Positions 1 to 8,439 of a stretch of 64,000 nt of DNA are shown here, in pieces; positions within the stretch are counted from its first letter, which is position 1; every line of letters starts with the position of its first letter. This stretch comes from CAYZHM01 sp964478225. GTDB taxonomy: Bacteria; Pseudomonadota; Alphaproteobacteria; Micavibrionales; Micavibrionaceae. The notes below the pieces were generated by a model. The model saw nothing but the letters and a program-made list of their open reading frames with translations, searched no databases and had not been told where the DNA came from. The stretch is taken from NCBI GenBank assembly GCA_964478225.1, contig CAYZHM010000002.1, positions 124,001-188,000 of the forward strand, written 5' to 3'. Both the position numbers and the translations under genes were made by a program.

Positions 1-1051
1 TCAGCAGCATGCGGCGGACATCGGGATGAACGATAATGGGATCGGCCGGTTTGTTTGGATATTTTGTACCATCCAGCGCCCGCATCTGCAGGCGATCTTT
101 GGCGTATTGTACAGCGTTTTGATAGGCGACTTCGGCAATCCCAAGGCCCTGCATGGCAACCCCGAGACGCGCCGCATTCATCATGGTGAACATGGCCTTG
201 AGACCTTTGTGAGGTTCGCCGACTAGCCAGCCTTTGGCGTCATCGAAGTTCATCACGCAGGTAGAGCTCGCTTTAATACCCATCTTGTGTTCGATCGAGC
301 CACAAGCAACTTTATTGCGCTCGCCCGCATCGCCATTATCGTTTGGCAAAAATTTGGGCACGACAAAAAGAGAAATCCCCTTTACGCCCTCCGGCGCATC
401 CGGAAGTTTTGCGAGGACGAGATGAATGATGTTCGATGTCAAATCATGTTCGCCGGCGGAAATGAAAATCTTGGTGCCGGTGATGTTGTATGATTCATCG
501 CCATTGGGATCGGCTTTTGTTTTGATGAGGCCGAGGTCTGTGCCGCAATGTGGTTCGGTGAGGCACATTGTTCCCGACCATTCGCCGGAGAGCAAACGCG
601 GTAAATAGGTTGCTTTTTGTTCGTCTGTGCCAAAGACATGCAAGGCTTCGTAACAGCCCTGTGATAATCCCGGATACATCCCGAAAGAGAAATTGGCGGA
701 GCAGATCATTTCCTGCATGACCGTATTGAGCAAAACCGGCATGCCCATACCACCATATTCAGGATCGCCGGACAGGCTGCACCAGCCTCCTTCGGCAAAG
801 GTTTGATAGGCGTCTTTAAACCCTGAGGGAGTGGTGACCTCACCGTCTTTGAATGTACAACCTTCTTTGTCACCGGACTGATTGAGGGGGAAGAGCACTT
901 CTTCGCATATTTTGGCGCCTTCTTCGATGATCTGGTTAATCAGGTCGGTAGAAATATCGCCGTAGCCCGGCAATCCGGAGATATCTTCCGCCTTCAGGAC
1001 GTCATGCAGAATAAAGCGAATATCATCAAGCGGAGCGTTATAGACGGGCAT
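1..1051 (-). CDS. Acyl-CoA dehydrogenase, C-terminal part missing (window edge)
   Basis: The reverse strand is open from the ATG at 1051 to the window edge, giving the first 350 residues; the rest lies to the left. It oxidises acyl-CoA to trans-2-enoyl-CoA with FAD in the first step of beta-oxidation. The visible part has the N-terminal helical domain (opening MPVYNAPLDDIRF), the FAD/substrate motif MCLTEPHCGTDLG near residue 160, and a middle beta domain ending in MGIKASSTCVMNFD followed by the LGVAMQGLG helix of the C-terminal domain. The layout resembles the long FadE/DmdC-type dehydrogenases of alphaproteobacteria. AAGAAAGGA about ten bases upstream supports the start. The neighbouring fadA and fadN supply later steps of the same pathway. 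The substrate chain length cannot be read from the sequence. Confidence 0.93.
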   Translation of the reverse strand, partial: MPVYNAPLDDIRFILHDVLKAEDISGLPGYGDISTDLINQIIEEGAKICEEVLFPLNQSGDKEGCTFKDGEVTTPSGFKDAYQTFAEGGWCSLSGDPEYGGMGMPVLLNTVMQEMICSANFSFGMYPGLSQGCYEALHVFGTDEQKATYLPRLLSGEWSGTMCLTEPHCGTDLGLIKTKADPNGDESYNITGTKIFISAGEHDLTSNIIHLVLAKLPDAPEGVKGISLFVVPKFLPNDNGDAGERNKVACGSIEHKMGIKASSTCVMNFDDAKGWLVGEPHKGLKAMFTMMNAARLGVAMQGLGIAEVAYQNAVQYAKDRLQMRALDGTKYPNKPADPIIVHPDVRRMLL

Positions 1052-1089
1052 AAACGGGAAATCCTTTCTTGCGTTATTCTCTTAATATA

Positions 1090-1137
1090 CCGCAAAAATT
1101 TTAAAAATCAGATCATAAAATGCTGATTTTGCTGCGG
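1090..1137. repeat. Imperfect inverted repeat in the divergent fadE promoter region
   Basis: An outer arm CCGCA/TGCGG and an inner arm AAAATCAG/CTGATTTT surround an AT-rich centre between the acyl-CoA dehydrogenase (leftward) and the gene at 1184 (rightward). Placement suggests an operator or a cruciform-prone promoter element. No T-run typical of a terminator follows directly on either strand. Function is inferred only. Confidence 0.4.
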
Positions 1138-1183
1138 ATCTTGGACTATTTGCAAAAGGCAAAAAATTATGAAAAGATAAAAC

Positions 1184-1504
1184 ATGACCAGAGAAGACTT
1201 TGTTGAACGGCTGGCCGAGTGTTGTGTTGCTGCGCAAGAGCTTTATGATCACGGTGATTACGCCGGATGCCTGGAAGAGCTGGGTAAAATTCTGCAGGTT
1301 CAGGGCGACCTTTATTTCAACAGCCGAGAATTTTCACTCGTGCGGACTCAGGTTGATAAAGTCCGTGCCCTTGCAAAAAATGTTATGAAGTATGGCGGCA
1401 AAGACAATTTGTCACAATCTGTTCATGTCGCACAAAAACTTGTTTGTCTTAGAGATTCCATTTTTGAAGAGCCAACGGCCGTACCATCGTACGAACGCAG
1501 TTAA
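1184..1504 (+). CDS. Hypothetical protein, 106 aa
   Basis: I do not recognise this protein. It is soluble, has no signal peptide or membrane segment, and reads as mostly helical (MTREDFVERLAECCVAAQEL at the N-terminus, then helices with regularly spaced leucines). The first helices have a TPR-like feel (YDHGDYAGCLEELGKIL), but one such unit is not proof. It starts at an ATG with only a weak purine-rich leader (GAAAAGATAAAAC) and ends four bases into the convergent gene at 1501. Neighbours on both sides are unrelated fatty-acid genes, so context gives no function. Confidence 0.65.
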   Translation: MTREDFVERLAECCVAAQELYDHGDYAGCLEELGKILQVQGDLYFNSREFSLVRTQVDKVRALAKNVMKYGGKDNLSQSVHVAQKLVCLRDSIFEEPTAVPSYERS

Positions 1505-1812
1505 TGCTTCGTTTCCAGCATTGAGAGAATTTCATCACGGACGCGCGTTGCATCCACTTCCTCAAGCTTTTTCCTGGCCGCGGCCATTGCCGAGTTTCTT
1601 TCATCCAGCTTGCGGATGGAATGGGCTATTTTCTGGATTGTATCTTCACCGAGATTGGCTCGTGCTGCTTTGACATTGGCCAGCGCCTGCGACCGAAGAT
1701 CGTCGCTGGAGCACTGGCCTTTGTCTGTCCCCACACTACTCTTAGATTCTGAACCCGCAGTTTTGTCCGAATTCTTTTGTTTGTTCTTATTTTTCTTAGC
1801 AAAGCCAAACAT
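1501..1812 (-). CDS. Hypothetical protein, 103 aa, lysine-rich N-terminus
   Basis: I do not recognise this protein. Residues 1-35 are low-complexity and basic (KKNKNKQKNSDK), probably disordered; residues 36-103 look like two or three amphipathic helices rich in Ala, Arg and Glu (LANVKAARANLGEDTIQKIA, then MAAARKKLEEVDATRVRDEI). There is no signal peptide or membrane helix. AAGGT upstream supports the ATG at 1812. It is convergent with, and overlaps by four bases, the gene ending at 1504. It lies about 50 bases downstream of the ceramidase gene on the same strand and could be the last gene of the beta-oxidation operon. Confidence 0.65.
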   Translation of the reverse strand: MFGFAKKNKNKQKNSDKTAGSESKSSVGTDKGQCSSDDLRSQALANVKAARANLGEDTIQKIAHSIRKLDERNSAMAAARKKLEEVDATRVRDEILSMLETKH

Positions 1813-1864
1813 GACCTTATAATGCCCTAATAATGTTAAGCCCCCGTAAAGAATAGGTGGCTTT

Positions 1865-2512
1865 TTAGTTATTTTCTTTGGGAGCGTTTATTACGTAGGC
1901 GCGCGCCGTTAAATAAAGCACAAAAGCATTTAATACATGCCAAATATAGTGTGTTCCGATCGGAAATACGTCGCAAAATAAGTTATCGAACGTCCGAAAC
2001 ATCAAAGACATTAGAAAAATTGGTGCGGTGGTTATCAGTAGGTATTCTTCGCGTTTTCCTGCGGCCCAGTGATAAAAACCGAGCACAACCAGAAAGACAA
2101 AAGCCGGGGCATAGGCCACGGAGCCATTGAGTAAGTCGCGCGGCAAGAATCCACAACCGAAAACCAACACCAAAAACCCGCCGAGCATCCCGTAGGTTAG
2201 TGTTGGACCCCGCTTGATGATGGCACTGGCATAAATGCAAAGAAATGCGATCTGGTAAATAAGGATGGGGATGGTATCGGTCATCATAGCCCAGCGTGTT
2301 GCGAAGGTATGGAACAAAAAGCTTCCAATACCGATAAGAGCAATGAGAGAAGCAAGAATTTTTGTGTGCTGATTGAGGGCGTTTTCCCTTTTGGCCAGCC
2401 TTACAACCATCATAGCGGCGATGATGAAGGCAATGTTCGTGACGGCATTCATCGGCTCGTTAAACAAGCCTGGGCCCATGCGCTCGCAATAATTGTCGAT
2501 GAATTGGTTCAT
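1865..2512 (-). CDS. Ceramidase family integral membrane hydrolase
   Basis: A 215-residue protein with about seven hydrophobic segments, matching the alkaline ceramidase/CREST superfamily. Family landmarks are visible: the opening YCER with an NEPMNAVTNIAF segment, then a GSFLFHTFATRWAMMTDTIP block carrying the His and Asp expected to bind zinc, and near the C-terminus IGTHYIWHVLNAF with the two metal-binding histidines. Known members hydrolyse the amide bond of ceramides using a Zn ion in the membrane. The ATG follows directly on the fadN stop codon (TAAATG, no gap), so it is probably translated from the same operon. The released fatty acid could feed the beta-oxidation genes upstream; this is inference. 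The bacterial substrate is unknown. Confidence 0.85.
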   Translation of the reverse strand: MNQFIDNYCERMGPGLFNEPMNAVTNIAFIIAAMMVVRLAKRENALNQHTKILASLIALIGIGSFLFHTFATRWAMMTDTIPILIYQIAFLCIYASAIIKRGPTLTYGMLGGFLVLVFGCGFLPRDLLNGSVAYAPAFVFLVVLGFYHWAAGKREEYLLITTAPIFLMSLMFRTFDNLFCDVFPIGTHYIWHVLNAFVLYLTARAYVINAPKENN

Positions 2513-4909
2513 TTAATTCCTGAGCGGTTTACCAGTATCCAGCATCGTTTCAATACGGGCGAAGGTGCCTTCATTGCGAATGAGCGCGGAGAATTGTTCC
2601 AGCTCCAGTTTGAGTAAATCCTCTTCCGTAATAGGTTTGGTCCAATCAGCTTTCGGGCCGCCGGAAAGAACCTTGGCGAGGTGTTCGGAGACGACGACAT
2701 CATAATCAGTGGCCTTGCCGTTTTTGTGCAGGTCAGCGACGGCCATATCGAGCGCCAGTTTTCCGGTCGGGCCAGGCATGCGGATATCGGTGATTTTTTC
2801 CGGTGCGCGGTAGCCCTTGGCGAGCTCCAATGCTTTTTTCTTGGCATCGAACAATAAACGATCGCGGTTCATGGTCACGCCATCGGTTTCGCGGAAGTAA
2901 CCGATATCGATCGCCTCAAACGCGGATTTGGCAACGGTGGCCACGCCGATGGTCTCGAAGGCTTTGCGGGTTGCGCCCATCGGGGTTTTGTCGGGAGAGA
3001 ACCAAAGATTTTCTTTCTCGACTTTGCCGAGGTCTTTTTTGAATTTTTTGCGCTCGCGTTCCTGAAACCTTAAAATCAATTCCTTGCAACCGCCCCAGCC
3101 GGGGATGACGCCGACGCCGACTTCAACCAATCCCGTATAAGTTTCGGCGTGCGCTTGAATGGCATCAGAGGACAATAAAATTTCGCAGCCACCACCGAGT
3201 GCCATGCCTGAAGGTGCGCTGACCACTGGGAACGGCGCGTATTTCAGCTTCATAAAAGTTTGCTGACCCACGGCGATGAATTCCTCAACCTGCGGGTACA
3301 TGGCGATGTTCATCATGAATAATGCGAGGCCGAGATTGGCACCGGCAGAGAAATGCGAAGCTTCGTTATAGACCACCAGTGCTTTGTAATCGCCGCTGCC
3401 ATCGCCAATTGTCGCAATGGTTTTATTGAGCAGCTCAAATGTTTTGTCGTCAAACGTGTTCATCTTCGAGGTGTGTTCGAAGCACAGAACGCCGTCGCCA
3501 ACGTCCCAGACTTTGGCCGAACCATTCGCGAGGACGGGCTGGGATTGCAGTTTGATATCGGAGAGCAGCAGCACGCCGTCCGGGCGCACCACATCATGAT
3601 ACTTGCCGTCAGTGCCGAAATATTGGCGCTTGCCGCCTTCGATGCGGTAGAAGGTACCGTCGCCAACTTTGGTCAGAATTTCAGGAACGGGCATGCCGTC
3701 CGCTTTCAATTTGCCGGCAAACCATTTGGGGCCGAGCGCGTCGATCATCTCGAACGGGCCTTGTTTCCAGTTGTAGCCGAGCTTCATGCCTTCATCGATG
3801 TCGAACACTGTATCGGCGATTTCGCCGACAAGAAGCGCGGCATAAGAAAGCGTTTGTTTCAAAACTTCCCAGGCATATTTTCCGCCTGCGCTATCGGTTT
3901 CGACGACGGCTTTTAATCCGCCGCGCCCCGCATCAATCGCGGGATCGGACGGGCGGTCGGCCTTCGCGTACTGGGATTCATCGAATTTTGACGCGTCGAT
4001 TTTGAGCGCCTGTTTTGTTCTGTCTTTGGAATTTGGGTCAAGGCGGAAGAAACCGCCTTTGCCTTTGCGGCCGGTGTAGCCTGCTTCGATCATGCCGTGC
4101 ACAAATTTATGGTCGATGAAAACATTACGATAGGGATCATTGTCCGGCAAGGTTGAGAGAAGTGAAGCGGAGAGTTTAGGCATCAAATCAATACCAACCA
4201 AATCGATCAATCCGAATACGCCGGTTTTTGGAATACCGACGGGTTTGGACATGACGGCGTCGGCAAGTTCGATGGAGACGTCTTGTTTTATCGCCTCATT
4301 CACACCAGCGGTCAGCCAGAACACGCCGAGGCGGTTGGCGATAAAGCCCGGCGTGTCGTGACATTGCACAACGCCCTTGCCGAGTTTGACGTCACAGATT
4401 TCACGGATGATTTCGACGGCCTTCTTGTCGGTCTTTTCACCGACGATCAGCTCCAGCAGGCGCATATAGCGCGGCGGATTGAAGAAGTGGGTAATCATGA
4501 AATCTTTTGCGAAAGAATCCGGCTGGCCTTCGACGAGTTTGTACAGGGGTATAGTCGAGGTGTTGGAGCTGACGATCGAGCCTTTTTTGCGGTGCTTTTC
4601 AATTTTCTCATACGTCGCGTGCTTGATCTCGAGCTTTTCGACAACAACTTCGATAATCCAGTCGCATTCACCGAGGAGAGCAATATCGTCTTCGAGATTG
4701 CCGGTGGTGATGAGTTTGGCGTTAGACGTACGCATGAAGGGCGCAGGATCGGTTTTGAGCATTTTCTGCACCGCCTCGGCGGCGAGGTCTTTATCGGGGA
4801 GCTTGATATCGAGCAAGACAACAGGCAGGCCCGCATTGGTGATTTGTGCGGCAATGCCGCTTCCCATGACGCCGGAGCCGATGACTGCGATTTTATTGAT
4901 TTGTGTCAT
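2513..4909 (-). CDS. fadN: Bifunctional 3-hydroxyacyl-CoA dehydrogenase / enoyl-CoA hydratase, FadN type
   Basis: A 798-residue beta-oxidation enzyme. Residues 1 to about 300 form the NAD-binding 3-hydroxyacyl-CoA dehydrogenase domain (Rossmann motif GSGVMGSGIAA near residue 11, and THFFNPPRYMRLLELI). A second helical dehydrogenase domain follows. The C-terminal third is an enoyl-CoA hydratase/isomerase fold (SHFSAGANLGL, then SGMALGGGCEILLSSD as oxyanion loop, then GVGVIPGWGGCKEL). This dehydrogenase-first order is that of Bacillus FadN and its proteobacterial relatives, opposite to E. coli FadB/FadJ. The start codon overlaps the stop of the upstream unknown gene by one base (TAATG), and the stop abuts the ceramidase ATG, so the genes are tightly coupled. 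Confidence 0.93.
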   Translation of the reverse strand: MTQINKIAVIGSGVMGSGIAAQITNAGLPVVLLDIKLPDKDLAAEAVQKMLKTDPAPFMRTSNAKLITTGNLEDDIALLGECDWIIEVVVEKLEIKHATYEKIEKHRKKGSIVSSNTSTIPLYKLVEGQPDSFAKDFMITHFFNPPRYMRLLELIVGEKTDKKAVEIIREICDVKLGKGVVQCHDTPGFIANRLGVFWLTAGVNEAIKQDVSIELADAVMSKPVGIPKTGVFGLIDLVGIDLMPKLSASLLSTLPDNDPYRNVFIDHKFVHGMIEAGYTGRKGKGGFFRLDPNSKDRTKQALKIDASKFDESQYAKADRPSDPAIDAGRGGLKAVVETDSAGGKYAWEVLKQTLSYAALLVGEIADTVFDIDEGMKLGYNWKQGPFEMIDALGPKWFAGKLKADGMPVPEILTKVGDGTFYRIEGGKRQYFGTDGKYHDVVRPDGVLLLSDIKLQSQPVLANGSAKVWDVGDGVLCFEHTSKMNTFDDKTFELLNKTIATIGDGSGDYKALVVYNEASHFSAGANLGLALFMMNIAMYPQVEEFIAVGQQTFMKLKYAPFPVVSAPSGMALGGGCEILLSSDAIQAHAETYTGLVEVGVGVIPGWGGCKELILRFQERERKKFKKDLGKVEKENLWFSPDKTPMGATRKAFETIGVATVAKSAFEAIDIGYFRETDGVTMNRDRLLFDAKKKALELAKGYRAPEKITDIRMPGPTGKLALDMAVADLHKNGKATDYDVVVSEHLAKVLSGGPKADWTKPITEEDLLKLELEQFSALIRNEGTFARIETMLDTGKPLRN

Positions 4910-5814
4910 TAAATCACCTTCTTTTTTATTGCGAACTGATCGCCTTCATCATTAACTCCGTGCATTATAAGTTCTACAGTTGCGCCCTCTTCATAAACAA
5001 GCTTCGGCTTTAGTATTACGTTTGGGTCGATGCATAAGCCATCTCTTTTATCATTTAAAAACCAATATTTTTCACACTCGAAGAATGGAGATTCCTGAGG
5101 AGGAAAATGGGTTTTTCCTTCTAAAAATTGCTGTTCATACTCGTCTTTAAGCTTATCGCACGCCTGTATTAATTTATTTACGATAGTATCTCTCTTATCT
5201 GCTCTGGCATACATAAGAGTTACGTTGTCTGGTAAAAAATGATTATCTGTTATTGGCTTTACTTTTGAATTATAGCTTTCGAGCTGATCTGCATATGCAT
5301 CGACGATCAGTGCGATTCTTGTTCCTTTTTTTAGATCTTCTCGAAAAAAATCATGATTTATTAAATTAACCCATCCTGCTTTTTCTGCCGCCTCATGTTT
5401 TAAATTCACGAAATGAAAGTAACCAACTCTTTCATACATATCGACTTCATATGTTTCTCCTGCATCATGGACAGAGCACCGCAGAAAACTCGTAAGACGA
5501 TGATCTTTCCCGTCTTCAGTTTTAAAACAATTAGTATCCACTATATAAATCAGATCATAAGTGGCTAAAAAATCTAAATCATCAATACCGTTCAGAGGAA
5601 ACTTCGGACCCGCAACCAATTTTGATAGGCATTTTTTTTTGTTTTCACCTTCATACCAATAATTTTTTACTAAGCCTTGAGGGTGAATTAAGTTTCCATT
5701 AAGCCCTATAATAACAATTCTGCCCGTATCTTTATCAAAACTAATTGTCCCCCCTTGCATTTGGGGAGGTACATTAAAAGATATTTTGGATTGCCTTAGG
5801 GCTTTTTTTTGCAT
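4909..5814 (-). CDS. Unknown AT-rich gene embedded between fadA and fadN, 301 aa
   Basis: I do not recognise this protein. It is visibly more AT-rich than the fad genes on both sides, yet fits the operon exactly: its ATG shares a base with the fadA stop (TGATG) and its stop shares a base with the fadN ATG (TAATG). An in-frame extension upstream would only read through the fadA tail, so the ATG at 5814 is preferred. No signal peptide or membrane helix is seen. A beta-rich start is followed by DLIYIVDTNCFK (near residue 93), then RIALIVDAYADQL (near 175) and NVTLMYARADKRDTIV. Hydrophobic strands ending in Asp recall nuclease-like alpha/beta folds such as PIN or RNase H, but this is a weak resemblance. 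Base composition suggests recent acquisition. Confidence 0.8.
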   Translation of the reverse strand: MQKKALRQSKISFNVPPQMQGGTISFDKDTGRIVIIGLNGNLIHPQGLVKNYWYEGENKKKCLSKLVAGPKFPLNGIDDLDFLATYDLIYIVDTNCFKTEDGKDHRLTSFLRCSVHDAGETYEVDMYERVGYFHFVNLKHEAAEKAGWVNLINHDFFREDLKKGTRIALIVDAYADQLESYNSKVKPITDNHFLPDNVTLMYARADKRDTIVNKLIQACDKLKDEYEQQFLEGKTHFPPQESPFFECEKYWFLNDKRDGLCIDPNVILKPKLVYEEGATVELIMHGVNDEGDQFAIKKKVI

Positions 5815-6941
5815 CAAATCTTCTCCAGAACCGTGGCGACGCCCTGGCCGCCGCCGATGCACATGGTGGCGCAAGCGTACCGTGCGCCTTCGCGTTTGAG
5901 CAAGGATGCGGCTTTGCCGGTGATGCGGGCGCCGCTTGTCCCCAGCGGGTGACCTAAAGCGATCGCGCCGCCATCGATGTTGACTTTTTTCTGATCGATG
6001 CCGAGTTCTTTCAAAACGGACAAGGACTGCGCCGCGAAGGCCTCGTTAAGTTCCCAGATGTCGATATCGCCTATAGACAAGCCAGCGCGTTCCAACGCCT
6101 TGTGTACGGCAGGCACAGGGCCGATGCCCATGATTTCGGCGGCGCACCCGGCGACCGATACCGATTTGATGCGGGCGAGCATCGGGAGATTGTTTTTCTT
6201 GGCGTAGTCTTCGGAGCAGACCAGCACCGCAGCAGAGCCATCGGTGAGTGGGGACGCGGTTCCGGCCGTTACGGTTCCGTTCGTATCGAAGGCAGGCTTG
6301 AGGCCAGCCATAGCTTCGAGCGATGAGTCAGGGCGGATTGTACCGTCCGTTTTAACTTCGCCAATTGCGACCATTTCGTCATTGAATTTTCCGGATTCAG
6401 CCGCGGCGGCGGCCTTTTTGTGTGAGCCTACTGCGAATTCTTCCTGGGATTTACGATCGATCGAATATTTCTTCGCCAAATTCTCGGCGGTTTCGCCCAT
6501 GGAAATATAGGCCTGCGGGTATTTTGCGTAAATCGCCGGATTGGGCATCGGGTTAAACCCGCCCATCGGGATACGGGACATGGATTCAACCCCGGCGCAG
6601 ATAAAAGCTTCGCCTGCATTCATCTGTATCATTCCGGCGGCGATGTGGATGGCCGTCATGGACGAACCGCAAAACCGGTTCACCGTCGCGCCGGCCACAG
6701 AAATCGGCAGATCCGCGTGGTTTGCAACGAGGCGGGCGATGTTAAAGCCCTGCTCGGCCTCCGGAAACGCACAGCCCATCACGAGGTCTTCGATGTCCCC
6801 GGGTTTGACGCCTGTGGCTTTAACAAGGGCTTTGACTACTTCGGCGGCCATGTCGTCGGGGCGGACCTTGGCGAGATCGCCTTTGTTCGCGAAATGCATG
6901 GGAGAGCGCTTAAAACCGCAGATGACGACTGATTTTTGCAT
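5814..6941 (-). CDS. fadA: Acetyl-CoA acyltransferase (3-ketoacyl-CoA thiolase)
   Basis: A 375-residue thiolase that cleaves 3-ketoacyl-CoA with CoA, the last step of beta-oxidation. Visible residues: the nucleophilic Cys in VNRFCGSSMTAIH (near residue 87), the active-site His in GGAIALGHPLGTSGAR, and the second catalytic Cys in CATMCIGGGQG near the C-terminus. The NEAFAAQ motif is also present. The ATG at 6941 is preferred over a TTG four codons earlier, because that TTG directly abuts the AAGGA ribosome-binding sequence. It is the first gene of the leftward operon continuing into the AT-rich unknown gene, fadN and the ceramidase. The pairing with FadN indicates a soluble two-component beta-oxidation complex. 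Confidence 0.95.
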   Translation of the reverse strand: MQKSVVICGFKRSPMHFANKGDLAKVRPDDMAAEVVKALVKATGVKPGDIEDLVMGCAFPEAEQGFNIARLVANHADLPISVAGATVNRFCGSSMTAIHIAAGMIQMNAGEAFICAGVESMSRIPMGGFNPMPNPAIYAKYPQAYISMGETAENLAKKYSIDRKSQEEFAVGSHKKAAAAAESGKFNDEMVAIGEVKTDGTIRPDSSLEAMAGLKPAFDTNGTVTAGTASPLTDGSAAVLVCSEDYAKKNNLPMLARIKSVSVAGCAAEIMGIGPVPAVHKALERAGLSIGDIDIWELNEAFAAQSLSVLKELGIDQKKVNIDGGAIALGHPLGTSGARITGKAASLLKREGARYACATMCIGGGQGVATVLEKI

Positions 6942-7105
6942 GGGGTGTAACAATCCTTGTTAATGTATTTTCCAGAGATTCTACAATGATATAGGGTGCG
7001 GGTCTATGGATTTCCGCTCCGGGCTTTATTTTCCATTTGACACTGCAGGAAAAATCGCGCATTCAAAGCTTACAGAATTTATTCGGAACCTAAGGAGTTA
7101 TAAAG

Positions 7106-7525
7106 ATGTGCGCAGCTGTAGCCGATAAAAGAGGATTGAAACGTGTATGCACGGATTGCGGTGTACGGTTTTACGACATGAACAAACGGCCCATTTTGTG
7201 CCCTGGATGCCAGACGGAATTTACAGGCATTGAGAAAATTAAAGCACGCCGTGGACGCGCCAAAGCCGAGCTTGAAGAAAGCCAAATCAGCGCCGCAAAA
7301 GCAAAAGCCGTTTCCAATGATGATATCGATGAAGACGATGATGATGTCGATCCTGATATCGAGGTGGTGGGTCTTGATGACATTGAAGAGCCAGATGGTG
7401 ATGAAGATGATGATGGCGCAGCCGATGTATCGCTGGACCTCGACGATGATGATCTGGATGATCTCGATGTTGATCTGGATGACGACCTTGAAGATGAGCT
7501 CGATGAGGATCTGGACAAGGAATAA
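7106..7525 (+). CDS. TIGR02300 (FYDLN acid) family protein
   Basis: A 139-residue protein with an N-terminal zinc-ribbon-like segment: CTDCGVRFYDMN then CPGC, four cysteines within residues 11-37, with FYDMN standing for the family signature FYDLN. From about residue 70 to the end it is almost only Asp, Glu and a few hydrophobics. The acidic tail is a family trait and not an artefact. The family is essentially alphaproteobacterial and its function is unknown. AAGGAG eight bases before the ATG is a strong ribosome-binding site. It is followed within a few bases by prmA and is probably cotranscribed with it. Confidence 0.93.
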   Translation: MCAAVADKRGLKRVCTDCGVRFYDMNKRPILCPGCQTEFTGIEKIKARRGRAKAELEESQISAAKAKAVSNDDIDEDDDDVDPDIEVVGLDDIEEPDGDEDDDGAADVSLDLDDDDLDDLDVDLDDDLEDELDEDLDKE

Positions 7526-7530
7526 TCGCC

Positions 7531-8439
7531 CTGTATTCCTTTAAAACTACCCTTAATGCGGACATCACCGAAGAGCAGATTGCTTTGATCGGTGGTGCTT
7601 TTGAAGACATTACGGATGCTTTCATAGCCGGACGAGAGGGTAATGTTTCTCACGGCGATTGGAATCTGCAATGGATTGCCCTAGAGATTGTAAGCGATGA
7701 AGAGTTAAACCGGCGCATGGCGATTGGGTTTGATCTTGCGAATGTGCAGCTTTCTGAAAATTCTGTTTGGGACATCACGGCCATTGAAGATCGAGATTGG
7801 CTTACAGAGTCCTACTCTGCATTTCCTCCTTTTGATGTCGGGCCGTTTTTCATTTATGGATCGCATTATGACGGCGATGTTCCAGAAGGCAAAATGGGAT
7901 TGCAGATCGACGCGGCAACAGCATTTGGGACAGGCGAGCATGGAACAACGAAAGGGTGTCTACAATTTATGCTGAGGCTGAAGGATGACGGAGCATGTCC
8001 CTGGAATGTTTTGGACATGGGTTGTGGTTCCGGCATATTGGCGATCGCAGCGTGGAAACTTTGGAAAACACCTGTTTTGGCCGTGGATATCGAGGACGAG
8101 TCGGTGCGGGTGGCGAAAGTGCATCAAAGCATGAATGGTGTTGCGGATGGCCAGGCAGCGATGAGTTGCTTTGCTGGCGATGGATATGCGACGTCGCAAG
8201 TGCAGGACCGTAAACCTTATGACTTGATCGTGGCTAATATTCTTGCTGCACCTCTGATTGCGATGGCCGAGGAGTGCAAAAATGTCAGTGATGCAAGTGG
8301 ATATGTGATTTTATCAGGCATGTTGCGTGAGCAGGCTGAGGCTGTGCGCGAGGCCTATGAGGCTCAAAATTTCAACTTCATTGACCGCATTGATATTGGC
8401 GAATGGACATCACTTTTGCTGCAAAATGCGGCGTCTTAA
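7531..8439 (+). CDS. prmA: Ribosomal protein L11 methyltransferase, probable CTG start
   Basis: PrmA trimethylates ribosomal protein L11 using S-adenosylmethionine. The class I methyltransferase core is clear: DAATAFGTGEHGTT (family-specific loop), then VLDMGCGSGILAIAAWKL for SAM binding, and DLIVANILAAPL as motif IV (NPPY-like NIL). There is no ATG or GTG upstream of the conserved N-terminal domain in this frame. The frame opens at a CTG at 7531 whose next residues (YSFKTTLNADITEEQ) look like a PrmA N-terminus, and AAGGA lies nine bases before it. A TTG at 7585 is the alternative but would delete the first strand of the N-terminal domain. It overlaps the convergent gene at its 3' end by 30 bases. 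Confidence 0.88.
   Translation: MYSFKTTLNADITEEQIALIGGAFEDITDAFIAGREGNVSHGDWNLQWIALEIVSDEELNRRMAIGFDLANVQLSENSVWDITAIEDRDWLTESYSAFPPFDVGPFFIYGSHYDGDVPEGKMGLQIDAATAFGTGEHGTTKGCLQFMLRLKDDGACPWNVLDMGCGSGILAIAAWKLWKTPVLAVDIEDESVRVAKVHQSMNGVADGQAAMSCFAGDGYATSQVQDRKPYDLIVANILAAPLIAMAEECKNVSDASGYVILSGMLREQAEAVREAYEAQNFNFIDRIDIGEWTSLLLQNAAS

Noticed and set aside
3353..3916. 187-codon forward frame inside fadN
   Set aside because: Antisense shadow of a well-conserved enzyme gene with no ribosome-binding sequence.
7320..7524. Asp/Glu codon repeats as a microsatellite or assembly artefact
   Set aside because: They encode the acidic tail normal for TIGR02300 proteins, in frame with the zinc-ribbon start; the serine- and histidine-rich opposite-strand frames are shadows of it.
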